A DNA stretch of 64,000 nucleotides from Clarireedia homoeocarpa (taxonomy: Eukaryota; Ascomycota; Leotiomycetes; Helotiales; Rutstroemiaceae). The stretch spans positions 677,345-741,344 of the forward strand of contig LNKV01000018.1 in assembly GCA_001465935.1 (NCBI GenBank), written 5' to 3'. The notes beneath the pieces were generated by a model. The model did not search any database. It was not told the origin of the DNA and saw nothing but the letters and a program-made list of their open reading frames with translations. A program made the translations under genes and the position numbers. Of this stretch, positions 1 through 11,052 are shown piece after piece. The stretch's first letter is position 1. Each line of letters starts with the position of its first letter.

Positions 1-118
1 CTAATTTGTAATCCTGGCTGAGGCTGCTACACCTACTTTACTTACGAAGCTTTGCTGGCCACAACCTCATTTTTTCTCCTGTTGTACATAAATATTATCG
101 ATTTCTATCAATTTCAAA

Positions 119-2147
119 ATGTCTTATTGTCGGAATCTGGTGTTAACTATCATACTTACCCTCCTTGCGGGTGAAAGTCTTGGATTTTGGTATCCATGGA
201 AGGTCAACGCGGTTGTACAGGAACCCATCATAGAATCAACTGAATATGAATATGAATATGCGAACAGTAGTGCTAAACGTATCGCTATCATTGGTATGTA
301 GCCTGCATACATCCTGGATCTTTTCATTTCTTTTAGCACCCACTCCTTTCCTTCGTCTTTCATTGCGAACAATCACCTTTCCTTATGCCCATCCTCGTGA
401 TTCAACATGGGATAGAGGTAGCTCATAGACATGCTATGTGCTTTAAGCAAGTATCAGGCTATATAACAATATGATTCTTCGCTGTCCTTAGTTGGGATAT
501 TACTCCCTAGACATCGAAATGATTACTTTTGTGATATAAAATTCATCCTTACGTGCCTTCACTAACCCGTCTTTAGGTGCTGGAGCTGCCGGCTCGTCGT
601 CAGCATACCACCTACAAAAATATGCCTCCGAATCAGATGTAGCTATAAACGTCACTGTCATTGAGCGCTCCTCCTACATTGGAGGTCGCTCTACCACTGT
701 CAATGCCCACGGTAACGTTCTCGAGCCAGTAGAACTAGGAGCTAGTATCTTCGTTGAAGTGAACGCCATCCTAAAGAATGCCAGTCGGGAGTTTGGTCTA
801 TCTGCCCAAGTTACCAGGTCTGATGATGACGAGATTCTGGGCATTTGGGATGGAGAAAAGTTTGTTTACACTCAAAAAGATAGCGGGTGGAAGTACTGGG
901 ATATTGCAAAGCTGTTGTGGAAATACGGCCTCGCTCCAATCAAGACTCAGCGCCTGATGAAAACTGTTGTTGGAAATTTTCTCAAGCTTTATGAGCGTCC
1001 CTTCTTCCCATTCAGATCTTTGTCGGACCGAGTAGAGGAGTTGGGCCTTCAGGCTGTGACCTCTGTAACGGGCGAGCAATATCTGACTGCAAATGGCGTA
1101 AGTTGTTGATATTTAAATTACTATTCCTTTCGTCTCCAAACTTGCTTACAATACATACAGATCGGTTCCTCTTTTGCAGCCGACATCATTCAAGCATCTA
1201 CTCGAGTCAATTATGGTCAAAACCTGAACTTCATTCATGGTCTTGAGACGATGGTCTGTATGGCAATTGAAGGAGCAATGCAAATCCAAGGCGGCAACTG
1301 GCAAATGTTCGACAGCATGGTTAAAGCCTCCAACTCTACTGTCCTTCTAAATCACACTGTCACGGAAATCACCAAATCGAATGATAGGTACAGGATCAAG
1401 ACCACAACGCAAGACGCTACAGGTCGCTCCCACACACACGACGAACCATTTGATACCATCATCCTCGCCGCACCCCTTCAATACACCGACATCAAAATTC
1501 CCTCCGACCTCCTCACTCACACTCCCGACACCATTCCCTACGTAACTCTCCACGTAACACTCTTCACATCCCCTCACACCCTCAACCCCACATTCTTCGG
1601 TCTCCCCTCCGACTCCTCATCTATGCCCAACACCATTCTCACCACCCTCCCTCCAAACACCACGCCAACCGACTTCCAGAAGCCAGTTGGCCCCGCCGGT
1701 TTCTTCTCCATCTCCACGCTCCGTAAAGTCATCAACCCCGAAACCCTCGAATACGAATACCTCTACAAGATCTTCTCCCCCTCCGCACTCACATCCGAGT
1801 TCCTATCCGGAATTCTCGGCGCTGCCGTTCCTGAAGATCTATCCACCATTTCCCCCGCCGCTAACAATACCATAACCTGGTATCATCCCCATGTCTGGCA
1901 TTCATACCCTTACGAGCTTCCGCGCGTGACGTTCGAGGAGATTGAGCTTGCGCCGGGTATCTATTATACCAGTGGCATTGAGAGTTTCATAAGCACGATG
2001 GAGACGAGCGCTTTGATGGGCAAAAATGTGGCGAGGTTGGTGGTGGATGATTATCTCGCGACGATGGAGTCAAAGGAGGTTGTTGATGAAGGCATATTTG
2101 CGGATCAAATTGTGGAAGCACTGGCTCCCCAGGTGGAGGAATTGTAA
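119..2147 (+). CDS. Prenylcysteine oxidase/lyase family flavoprotein
   Basis: Three exons, 119-293, 577-1097 and 1161-2147, join in phase with GT-AG introns to give 560 aa. Seen: an N-terminal hydrophobic stretch (about residues 7-22) that looks like a signal peptide. A Rossmann FAD-binding motif IIGAGAAGSS is rebuilt across the first splice site (about residue 56), followed by the ERSSYIGGRST segment where such oxidases contact FAD. The C-terminal half is the prenylcysteine lyase domain, and the length is close to the family's 500-550 aa. Known for the family: it splits the thioether of prenylcysteine left from degraded prenylated proteins, producing an aldehyde, cysteine and hydrogen peroxide, in lysosome- or vacuole-type compartments. 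The flavin amine-oxidase fold is shared with other enzymes, so the exact substrate is inferred. It converges on the kinase gene, with 221 bp between the two stops. Confidence 0.85.
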
Positions 2148-2368
2148 ATAGAGCGGTACTTGTTGGGTTTCGTTAATTGGACTAGGCGCAGAAAATTGGT
2201 ATTACTTAACTTGTAGTTCTTTCATAGTTGTGGTTGAGACATGGAAGAGTATGGTATTGTGATTTCAAGCTATTTGGTGCAACCTGGCATATCAAACCCA
2301 TAAATTATTCACATATGTTTCAGCTCTTGACTGGTATGCAACCCTCGCTAAGATCTACCTAATAGCGA

Positions 2369-4647
2369 TCATTCTCGGGGAGGCTTTTTCGTTGGTGGAT
2401 AGTAGTACTCGTAGTCGCGTAAAGAATCCTCATCTTGCCCAAATGGCCTCCTAGCTCCCGAATCCCGTGCTCTATTCGCTGATGGTCCGCGCCCGCGCCC
2501 CGACGCCATATTTCGCGCTCGGGCCCTATCAAATACTGAATCCTGTGCTATCTCCGCTGCTGATCTTCTTCCAGGGGGTGGCGCAGCGGGTCGGTTTACT
2601 CTTCCCGGCTGCACACCTTGATCTGCTTGTTTAACACCTCCGAGACCACTCCCTCCGAGACCAGGTTGTCTTCCGGCCCCCTTCATCGCTCGTCCACCTC
2701 TGTTATATCTTCCCGGCAGTCGAGGTCTCGGTCTAATACTCTCGATCCTGGCTTCGTAAGCATGTCTTCGCGGGGATTCAGGTTTGATATTTTCCTCGTC
2801 GGAGTCATGTTTCGATGTCGATCTGGAAATGGATGCTTCCACATCTAGGCTTGAGTCATAGACATTTGCTTGGGAGCGTCTATTTCGCTCGCCCATGCCA
2901 GGATTAAAGAACGATTCTCTAAAGTCACGGAAATTTTGTGGCCGCGGCCGCTGCACATTTTCTGTCTCAAATGGCATTTCTCTTATCCCATACATGAGAT
3001 CTGATCTCGTAGGGTAGAGCAATTGAATACCTTCGTAATCATCTTCATCCTCCTCAACATCATACATCCACGTTGGGTGCTCCAAATCACCAATGGACCC
3101 CTTCCCGTCGTCCATCCCATCTTCACCTCTCAGATCAGGTCCCTCAGGACTTGGCCATTCGGGCGGATTGTGACGGTTTGCGGGGTCTCCATAATTCCTC
3201 AGAGCGGCTTGAATACGCCGTAGAAGAATCGCTGCCGGTGGTCTATCCTCAGGATCAAATGCAAGACATTCTAGGACGTTTTCGCGGAGTGTTCTGCTAT
3301 ATATCCTACGAACCAACATCTTCCTTCCCATTGTCTTGATTCTTCTGCCACATTCGCGGAGGTTAACCGTAAAGGTAACAGTGCCGGGGTCTGTGTTATT
3401 ACACATTGCTTTGTATATTAGATGTGCAGTGTTCCAAATATCTGACCGTGGACTGATTATGCGGTTGGGATGATTAGGATATCTTTGTTCCTGGTAACCA
3501 TGTCTTAGTCAATGTATCATAAGAAACCCGACGCTGGAGAAAATCATACAGGTGAATGCCAAGAGTTGCGACCTTGTGCAACGCGGATCCATTCACGGCC
3601 TCTTCGCTCAGCTACTGTCAAAGGCGCTGGTAATGCAAGCCCGAAGTCCGCCAACTAAGTCTAAGTTAGTGATGTAACTGATATTCAGATATTAGCAAAG
3701 GATGACGAACCTTATGAACATTGATACGCTCATGGCCTGGCTGTGGGTTCCCGCCAATTCTATGAACGTTTCGAATCAGCATGCAGTAACGTCAGGTGCG
3801 GGAAAGGATATGCCTGCTTTTGAAAAGAAAAGAAGAATACTCACAACACTATGGGGACACATTAGCACCTGTCAGCTAACTGGCATGTAAAAGATGATGC
3901 CACTTACCATTGGCTCCCTTGATGTCGAAATGGCAGATCGGATGGTGGAAGTCTTCATTGGATCCTTTTTCTCTGCGCCAATTAGGATCTTCTGTTCCTT
4001 TCTCTAGTATTAGTAGTGCTTTGACAAGACATTCCCATATTCTCCAGATTGCTTCTTCGGGAAGATATGCTCCATTCGGATACTCGTCTTGCAGGCTGGG
4101 AGGCGTCAGCTTGGTAAATGACAAGGCGAGATTTACATACCCTATACTTTGCCTTAAGTAATGCGATAGATCCCCGTTAGCAGCGTATTCAAGATATATC
4201 CTGGACACATCGCTTTCTGGGTCTAAAGACGGTCTCCTGTCAGACGAGCTGGTGCCCTAGAATAACTTCAGCACTCCCACTGCAAACCTTGAACAAACCA
4301 CCCACTTGGCCAAAAGTCCGATGATACGCTCGGTAGATTTGTATAATGTGCTCCGACTTATATTTCATGAGTCGACTCAGCATACGGGACTCTTGCTTTA
4401 AGGCTTCACTTGGTCCAGCTTCTTGCTTGACCACAATTTGGCGAGGGTGAACATTTTCGTTATCTCCAACATACTCGAACAGAGCTGCTATGCCATATGT
4501 ACCACCGCCAAGGTATCTCCGCCCTACCCAGTCCTTCCCGATGGCGAGTGAAGCCCAATTCTTCGAAAAGTGAATCCATGCCCTGTCTTGCTCGGCGCGT
4601 TCATCTCCATTTAGAAGAGCTCGTGCTTTGCTCACAATAAATGCCAT
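2369..4647 (-). CDS. Protein kinase with disordered Arg/Gly-rich tail, seven exons including a 4-nt micro-exon
   Basis: On the minus strand, exons 4647-4281, 4222-4141, 4095-3908, 3848-3845, 3759-3711, 3654-3550 and 3490-2369 join in phase to 638 aa. Kinase landmarks appear in order: glycine loop LGGGTYG (about 46-52), VVK lysine (about 74), catalytic loop HFDIKGANVLI, then ADFGLALP (DFG), a PEQRYP activation segment and SDIW. All catalytic residues are present, so an active enzyme is likely. The last 270 residues are low in complexity and rich in Arg, Gly, Pro and Ser (several RGG/RGRG-like clusters). The catalytic loop is complete only if the 4-nt exon TGTT (3845-3848) is included. The first acceptor is the least certain junction. 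An in-frame ATG at 4677 would add 10 residues. Substrate and pathway are not recognisable. It resembles the divergent fungal Ser/Thr kinases often found in many copies. Confidence 0.85.
3845..3848 (-). other. 4-nt micro-exon within the kinase gene
   Basis: The preceding exon ends GGA GCC AAT G at a canonical gtaagt donor (3907 downwards). A tag acceptor ends at 3849. The next four coding-strand bases are TGTT, and a gtgagt donor follows at once at 3844. The next exon starts ATT at 3759 after another tag acceptor. Only inclusion of these four bases gives Asn-Val-Leu-Ile, the expected end of a kinase HxDxKxxN(V/I)L(I) loop, and keeps the 638-aa frame. Flanking introns are 59 and 85 nt. Confidence 0.75.
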
Positions 4648-5541
4648 GATATGCAATATCCAATATTGAATGGGCAAATTGAGCCCTCGACTCGATTTAT
4701 ACTTGGCTTAAATGAAGAAAGTTCCTTAAACTCCATTCCCCGTCCTCTGAGACCATGGAGGTTTTCATGTCTGCCGTCTTCCATAACCTCTTCTTTGTTT
4801 CTGGTCATCAGATTTGGAGAATGAAAGAGACAGGAATTTGTTGCATGCATTAGGTGCTAGGACAAAGAATACAGCACAACGGTACACTAAGCATTGCTGC
4901 AAGACAAAGCAAACGGTGCCCGCCAGACGTGAAAAGCAGGCGAAAGTTCTTTCGCGTAGAATGATAGGCGTTGTCTACTATATATATTTGGAAAGGTATA
5001 GTAGGGCAGAAACATGAATGAACTGCTTGTAACACTGCGATGGTGAAGAGGACCCGAATAGCAACGATCTAAAAAGAAGCAACACGCACTGCAGCTAATG
5101 TAGACGACTCATATCATTTGACTAAACGATGAGCTTTCTATTCTAAAACCATCAATTAATATCTCCCGCGTCTAGGAGTATGTGACGAATGCTCTATGCA
5201 GACTCATCGGTCTCGTAACATCAACCACCGCTACAAAATTTTACCCCACTGAGTGAGTATAAATATAAACAAGGAAGAGAAGGCGTCCACCCCACCCCAC
5301 TGCACATATACATCTCATTGTATATCACGGCCAAGCCGATGTAAAAGTACCCAAGAACCCCATCGTAAGATCCATAAACAATAAACAAGCAGACCAAATG
5401 TTTTCGCTGAAAGCATCCATCGCTATGATATGCAAAGCTATGCATCGCATGCAGGAAAGAGAAGAAGGGCATCAATAACCAGTACCTGACCATCAGAAAG
5501 ACCGTCAATCAATTAATCAATCACTCACTCAACCGTACTCA
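4648..5541. other. Intergenic spacer upstream of the kinase
   Basis: About 890 bp between the kinase start and the 3' end of the next minus-strand gene. It should hold the kinase promoter and the downstream gene's 3' UTR. I see no coding region with splice-compatible structure and no notable repeat. Confidence 0.5.
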
Positions 5542-5907
5542 TTACGATCGCACACTCCCGTCCCATTTCATTTCCCGTACCGAAACCCGCGTCCCACCGG
5601 TTTGTTTATTCTCCCGCACGCTCCCCCTCCTCCAATCCATCATACTCATTCTCTTCGACGTCACTGATGATTTGCCTGTGGTGTCTTTGGATGCTTTGCT
5701 CTCCTCGGATGACTTGCTTCCGCTGTCGCTGTCGTGGCCCGCTGTGCAGTTCGCTGAGTAAGAGGGTGAGCTGGGAGAGTGGTATTCTCCGTCTATGTAA
5801 ACGGCGTCAGAGACGAACGTGCTTCGGCGATTGCGTCGGCGAGTGTAGCGTTTCTCTAAACGGTAGAGTTCAAGCTTCTGGCTGATGAGGTCGATAAGGT
5901 TTGGCAT
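5542..5907 (-). CDS. Small conserved fungal protein of unknown function, 121 aa
   Basis: A single intronless frame of 121 residues on the minus strand. The N-terminus has the form MPNLIDLISQKLELYRLEKR followed by a basic YTRRRNRR stretch and VYIDGEYH, a pattern typical of short leotiomycete proteins I recall only as hypothetical. The middle is Ser/Asp/Lys-rich and disordered, and the end is basic (RRGSVRE, RVSVREMKWDGSVRS). No membrane segment or signal peptide is visible. The order of a helical basic head, an acidic-serine linker and a basic tail would suit a nucleic-acid- or protein-binding adaptor, but that is speculation. The next 1.3 kb upstream is non-coding. Confidence rests on the well-formed frame and its composition, not on a recognised family. 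Confidence 0.55.
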   Translation of the reverse strand: MPNLIDLISQKLELYRLEKRYTRRRNRRSTFVSDAVYIDGEYHSPSSPSYSANCTAGHDSDSGSKSSEESKASKDTTGKSSVTSKRMSMMDWRRGSVRENKQTGGTRVSVREMKWDGSVRS

Positions 5908-7199
5908 GGTGGTGGTAGGGAGGTGTGACGTGATGGGATGGGAGGTTTGATGGAAGACTCTGAGCTGGGCCTTTTAGAAGAGATGAATATCTGGAAGATC
6001 GGTGGTCGTACGAAACTTCAACGGGAGGTGGTATCCGCAGGCGATTTCGTCCAAAGGTTGATAACAAGAGTGAGCAGTTCCTCGTCCAGATGATTATTAA
6101 TATGCTGCGTTCTACTCGGTTGTATGTACACAAGAAGCAGGATTATGAGCTGAGAGATAAGTACACGCCGAGATGGAGAGTATCGACAGATGAGAATATG
6201 TATGTGTATCGAGCCAGAAGTGGTATGTGTATCGAGTCAGAAATGGTATGTGTATCGAGCCAGAAATGGTATCTGGAACATACAGTAGTAGCTCGTGAAT
6301 ATGAAGTCAAGAGCAAAGAAAAGAAAGCGAAGATATCCCATTCCATCTCATTATTCCCCCAAGTTCCTTGGCGATAAGCCGTCTCGACCTCGCCCTTTCT
6401 TTTTCTCTCCTCGCAACTTGGGATGCTTAAGGACGCAGCCTCCGAAGCACCAGAATGATCGGAACTCCACAGAAAATCATAACTAGCCCCACCATTTACC
6501 ATGACCAGCTAGGATCAGACTTACATTATCATTTTATCCATGACAAGCTCCGACCGGCGTGGACCTGCTAACACGAATTAATTCGTCTAAAAGGTTGTCT
6601 AACTTTGTCTAAACAATGCGGGTGGGATGTGGACTTGTGCAGTCGATCCAATGAAATGACATTGAGACCGGTGTTTCACTCCATTTTTGCTCAAGTCTTG
6701 TTTACAGTCGACGTTTGGCACGTTTTCCCTGTGCGTCCCTCAAACCCACCCTGAAAATGGCATGGAAAACGCAATCTCGACCCATCTCGACCAAAGCGCT
6801 ACCAATACTTCGTAAACCATTTTTTGGACGGGAGGACGGGAGAACGGGAGGACGGGAGGCATCAAGGCTTTCAAGCCGCAAGCCGAATTCGTTAACAGAG
6901 TCGCTTGTTTTAAAGCCGTCCTCTCCGATTTTCCATTGAATGAGAATTTTCGTGCTATCGAACATTATTTCTGGGAGGTTCTATGCCCATCAAACAGACC
7001 GAGTTTAAGCTTGCATTAACCATCAATGCGTGGTGGCTGAAGAGTGCCAACTACTCGATGATACCGTACTGTACTGGAGAGCCTGAACGGTCAGACCCGT
7101 TGAATACTCCGGTTAAATAATTTATTTCCTGATGGAGCTACTCCTCTAAAAGATTCCCCCTGCATTAGTTTTGCATTTGGCCTATTTCAGACGGTTTCT
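5908..7199. other. Intergenic spacer with two short tandem repeats
   Basis: About 1.3 kb between the small conserved protein and the 3' end of atm1. It contains three copies of a 23-bp unit at 6201-6269 and a GGACGGGA-type repeat near 6829-6860. No supported gene was seen. Confidence 0.5.
6201..6269. repeat. 23-bp tandem repeat, three copies
   Basis: Units at 6201-6223, 6224-6246 and 6247-6269 each begin TATGTGTATCGAG and differ at only two or three positions. A partial fourth copy starts at 6270. It lies in the upstream region of the small protein gene at 5542-5907. Confidence 0.85.
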
Positions 7200-9406
7200 T
7201 TATCGTTGAATCCTATCTTCTCGCTTTTCCTCCAGGGTATCGTGGAGTTCGACTTCGTGTTCGTTGCCCTTCTGTGCTTCGGCAAAAAGAGTTTCTTGTG
7301 CTATAGAGAGTGTGAGACAAGGCAAGAAGATAAGGACCAAAGATAATGCTTACCACTCCAAAGTTCCGAGTATACCCCACCTGTGTCAATTAACTCACGG
7401 TGCGTTCCACTTTCTGCTACAGACCCCTCCTTGAGAACTATGATCTTATCGCTATCGAAGATTGTTCGGAGCCTGTGAGCGACGAAGACACTCGTTCTTG
7501 ACCTCTCTTTCAATATGCTATTAATATTCTGCATTAGTGCTTGCTCTGTATGTGTATCCAGTGCGGATGTCGCCTCGTCAAAGAAAAGCAGGGGTGGATC
7601 TTTTAGGATCAGCCGCGATACTGCTAGTCGTTGCTTCTCCCCACCAGAGATCATCATGCCCCGCTCACCAACCATGGTTTTATATCCATCAGGGAAGGAC
7701 TTGATAATGGTATGGATTTTTGCACGCTTTGCAGCTTCTAGCACCTTTTCGCTAGAAGCTGCCATGTTGCCATATCTGATATTGTGCTCAATGGAATCAT
7801 TGAAGAGAGGTGTATCTTGAGGTACCACTCCGATGGCCTTCCTCAAGGATTCCAAGCTCACCTGTCGGATATCTTGACCATCGATTAGAATCCTTCCTTC
7901 TTGAACATCATAGAAACGGAACAGAAGTCTGAGGATTGTTGACTTTCCACAACCACTAGGACCAACGACGGCAATCTTCTTTCCTGCAGGAATAGTGAGA
8001 CTGAGGTTCTTCAGAATAGGGCGATCCGGATGGTAGCCAAATGTTACATTTTCAAATGTGATTTCTCCGCCCTTAGTGAGCTGCAGCGGCTTTGCATTCG
8101 GAGGCTCGGTGATGGCTACGTTGACTTTTTGAAGGTTGAAAAGGGTTTCCATATCTAACAAGGATTGTCGAAGTTCGCGATACACAGATCCTAGGAAGTT
8201 CAATGGTACCGAAAGTTGAAATACTAACTGGTTGACCATTACAAGGTCACCGACAGTTAGATTGCCGGCCGCCACTCCATCTGCTGCGAGATACATCATA
8301 GCCGTCAGAGCAGTTGAAAAGATCAAGTTCTGTCCACTGTTAAGTAGCGCCAAAGATGTTGCAACCTTGATAGACGACTTTTCATAGTCCTGGAGTGCTT
8401 TGTCGTATCTGCCGACCTCGAACTTCTCATTGTTGAAGTATTTCACGGCCTCGTAATTGATCAAGGAGTCCACCGCAACCGTCGAACCTTTATTGTCCGC
8501 TGCATTAGCCGCTCTTCGGAACTTGGTTCTCCAGGCAGTAGTCCAGATCGTGAATGCTGAATATCCCACCATTGTTACAGCTGTGATAGCTGCGAACTTG
8601 GCGCCATACTGATAAGTCAGAATACCACACACCATGGAGATCTCCAAAGCAGTTGGCAGAATGTGGAAAACCATAGATGTCAACAAGAAACTAATTCCTT
8701 TCGTACCACGGTCAATGGCTCGAGTCAATCCGCCAGTCTGCTTCGAGAGATGGAAGTTTAGGTCAAGTCGTAATAAGTGATCAAAAACATTGCAAGCCAC
8801 TCGTCTAATGGCCTTCTGAGCAACGCTTGCAAACACTGCGTTTCGCACTTCCTGGAATACTGTAGCGCCTATTCTGGTAAGACCGTAGGCCAATATCATT
8901 GATCCAGCCACTGTCGTAGCCGTACCTCCAACTGCTACGAAGTCCACATTCATTGCGTCAACGATGCTCTTAAAGTAAAATGGCACCTGAACGTTCAGCA
9001 ACTTCGCACCCACCAGTAAAACCAATGATAGTCCAACGCGAGCCCTGGTTCCCAAATTGTCTTTTGGCCAGAGATATTGTGCCATTTCTTTCATGATCGC
9101 CCAATCCGCCTTCCTCTGCTCCTTGTTTGTCTTCTCATCTAAAACCAGAGGATCCTTTCGAGCTGTCGCAGGCGTAGCCGGTGCTGGTTTCTGGGCCGTC
9201 TCGGGCTTCGTACCAGGTATGTCGTCAGCAGGTCGCGGGGTTCTTTGAGCTTGACTTTGAAGTGGGATGCGCATTGGGCTGTCTCTCCACAGTCGATTTG
9301 TGGTTGCAAAGACCCGTAGGCCACATCCTGGTCTCTGCCATCTTTGGTGTCGAACTGAAGCTCTTGCGAGCATGCAAGAAGCTCCGCGGAAGCTGCTTAA
9401 GCTCAT
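7200..9406 (-). CDS. ATM1: Mitochondrial iron-sulfur cluster ABC transporter Atm1
   Basis: Two exons, 9406-7354 and 7300-7200, join across a 53-bp intron with gtaagc donor and ctatag acceptor to give 717 aa. Seen: a basic, hydroxylated N-terminus without acidic residues (a mitochondrial targeting sequence), a six-helix transmembrane domain with the conserved INYEAVKYFNNE segment, then one nucleotide-binding domain. The latter has Walker A GPSGCGKST (about 478), signature ISGGEKQRLAVSR (about 588) and Walker B LLFFDEATSALD (about 609). The short second exon encodes a charged C-terminal tail. Known for Atm1/ABCB7: a homodimeric half-transporter in the inner mitochondrial membrane that exports a glutathione-linked sulfur or iron-sulfur precursor for cytosolic Fe-S protein assembly. 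The start could also be Met12 (9373). It is divergent from the Aim24 gene, with 400 bp between starts. Confidence 0.95.
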
Positions 9407-9806
9407 CGTGCTTCTTTTCGCTGCCCACAGATCACCGTTTGCACATGCACGAGCTATGCAGGACCCCCATGAAAGCCCCAGCTATCGATAAGAAACCAAC
9501 CAGCGCACTTTGCTTGAGTGCGCTTGCAAAATGTCGCGAATCAATTCCGCAAGACAAAAACAGTATCTTGAGTTGACCTATGCAGAATTTGCATCATTTC
9601 CAAAAGTGCAAATAGTGAACCAAGAGATGCGTGAAAGTTCATTGGTACTTATACTTATTTTCATTGTTGAAGCTATTACGCCATTTGAAGCTTGTCTCGC
9701 CTAACCGCAAGGCGAAAATTGGACCTTTGTGCCTGCAGCTTTCTGAGACGACAAGCAAGCTCGCCAACCACATATTTTTTGATTATCGCCAGGAAAAAGA
9801 GCAGTA
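9407..9806. promoter_or_regulatory. Shared divergent promoter region of atm1 and aim24
   Basis: 400 bp separate the two start codons, which point away from each other. The stretch has no supported ORF. Both products are mitochondrial inner-membrane proteins, so a common regulatory region is plausible. No specific binding site could be assigned by eye. Confidence 0.5.
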
Positions 9807-11052
9807 ATGATCGGTCTATCCATAGGCCGCGCTGCTCGTGGCGCTGGGCAGCTTCAGGCTCTGGCAAAAGCTGCTACCGGAACTCGCGCCCTGCGAATAG
9901 GCGCATCTTCAAATCTTGAAGGGCATTTGGAAGGAGATATTTTGAGCAAGACGCTCGATGCTACAGACCCTGCGGGTAAGTCGGCAGCAATTTCTTCGAC
10001 GTTCATATGCTAAGAAGTATGTCTTAGATGCGCGCTTCGAAGTCATTGGTGCTCCGTACTCTCTTTTATCGGCCTCGCTGTCCGCATCACAAACATTGTA
10101 CACAAGGAGGGGTACATTAGTTGGTGTTAGTGGGAAGGCGGAAAATGTCAGCGACACTTGGAGCTCCTGAGATGAAGGAATAGTTTGCTGATACATTGGG
10201 TAGGCCCAATCGACATTATCTATTCTCGAACCTTTTCGACGAGCGCCTTTGGGCATTCCTTTCCTGTACCAGAAAATATCTTCGACGAGCCCGATAAAAG
10301 CATTAATATCCACGAAATCTCCGATCACCTCCATGGAAGTTCTATACCTTGACGGAAGAGAAGACTGGATGATAGCGCAGCGCAATGCTTTACTGGCGTG
10401 GACAGGGCACAGATTATCTGTTTCACCTACTATGAACAGAAGTTTGAGCATAGCTCACTGGGGCAATACTCAGATTACGGGACGAGGTCTTGTAGCTTTG
10501 GCCGGAGCTGGACGTATCTATGAAGTGACCCTAAAAGCTGGGGAGGAATTTGTCGCGCATCCTGGCAACGTCATTGCATACACCATGACACAATACCCAC
10601 CAAAACCATACAGGTTTAAAGCCTCTGTTTTGAAGCTCCAGGTCCCGACACTGGGGTTTAGCAAGCTACTACCAGATATCAAGTTCTTCCGAGTAATGCA
10701 GCAGACAGACTCCTGGCAATTGGTGAAGAAGCTATTTTTTGCATTAAGGACAACGATGAGGCGATCGATCTGGGGAGATCGACTGTTTCTTCAATTCCAA
10801 GGGCCCACTACAATTTTAATGTCGACGAGAGCATCACGAGTAAGCGATGTATTAACCTCAAGGGAGATCAACGAAATCGCAGATGCGCCTCCAGGTACAG
10901 TCTTGGAAGCTGTCGAATCAGCAGGGAAACCAAAGCAGATTTCTGGTCCTGCACAACACACAGATGTCCCAACGGGATTTCACGTTGCCGAGGTTAGCAA
11001 GGAAGGGAAAGTAAAGTTTGAGGATTCAGATGGAAAGTCCGTCGTGCGGTAG
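9807..11052 (+). CDS. AIM24: Mitochondrial Aim24-family protein
   Basis: Exons 9807-9975, 10028-10146 and 10204-11052 join in phase to 378 aa. The second intron (gtcagc donor, ggtag acceptor, a CTGAT branch-like site) is needed because the unspliced frame stops within it. Seen: a short basic N-terminal presequence, the family block ARFEVIGAPYSLLSASLSAS with TLYTRRGTLVGVSGKAEN, then SILEPFRRAPLGIPFLYQKI, GRGLVALAGAGRIYEVTLKA and IWGDRLFLQFQGPTTIL. These are characteristic of fungal AIM24, a beta-prism TRAP-like fold. Known: in yeast, Aim24 sits in the mitochondrial inner membrane and helps keep the MICOS complex and cristae organised. The length matches family members. It is divergent from atm1. 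Confidence 0.92.

Noticed and set aside
4223..4280. A shorter 31- or 51-nt intron at the first kinase junction
   Set aside because: The 31-nt version is below usual fungal intron size and the 51-nt version breaks the frame; the 58-nt GT-AG choice keeps the frame.
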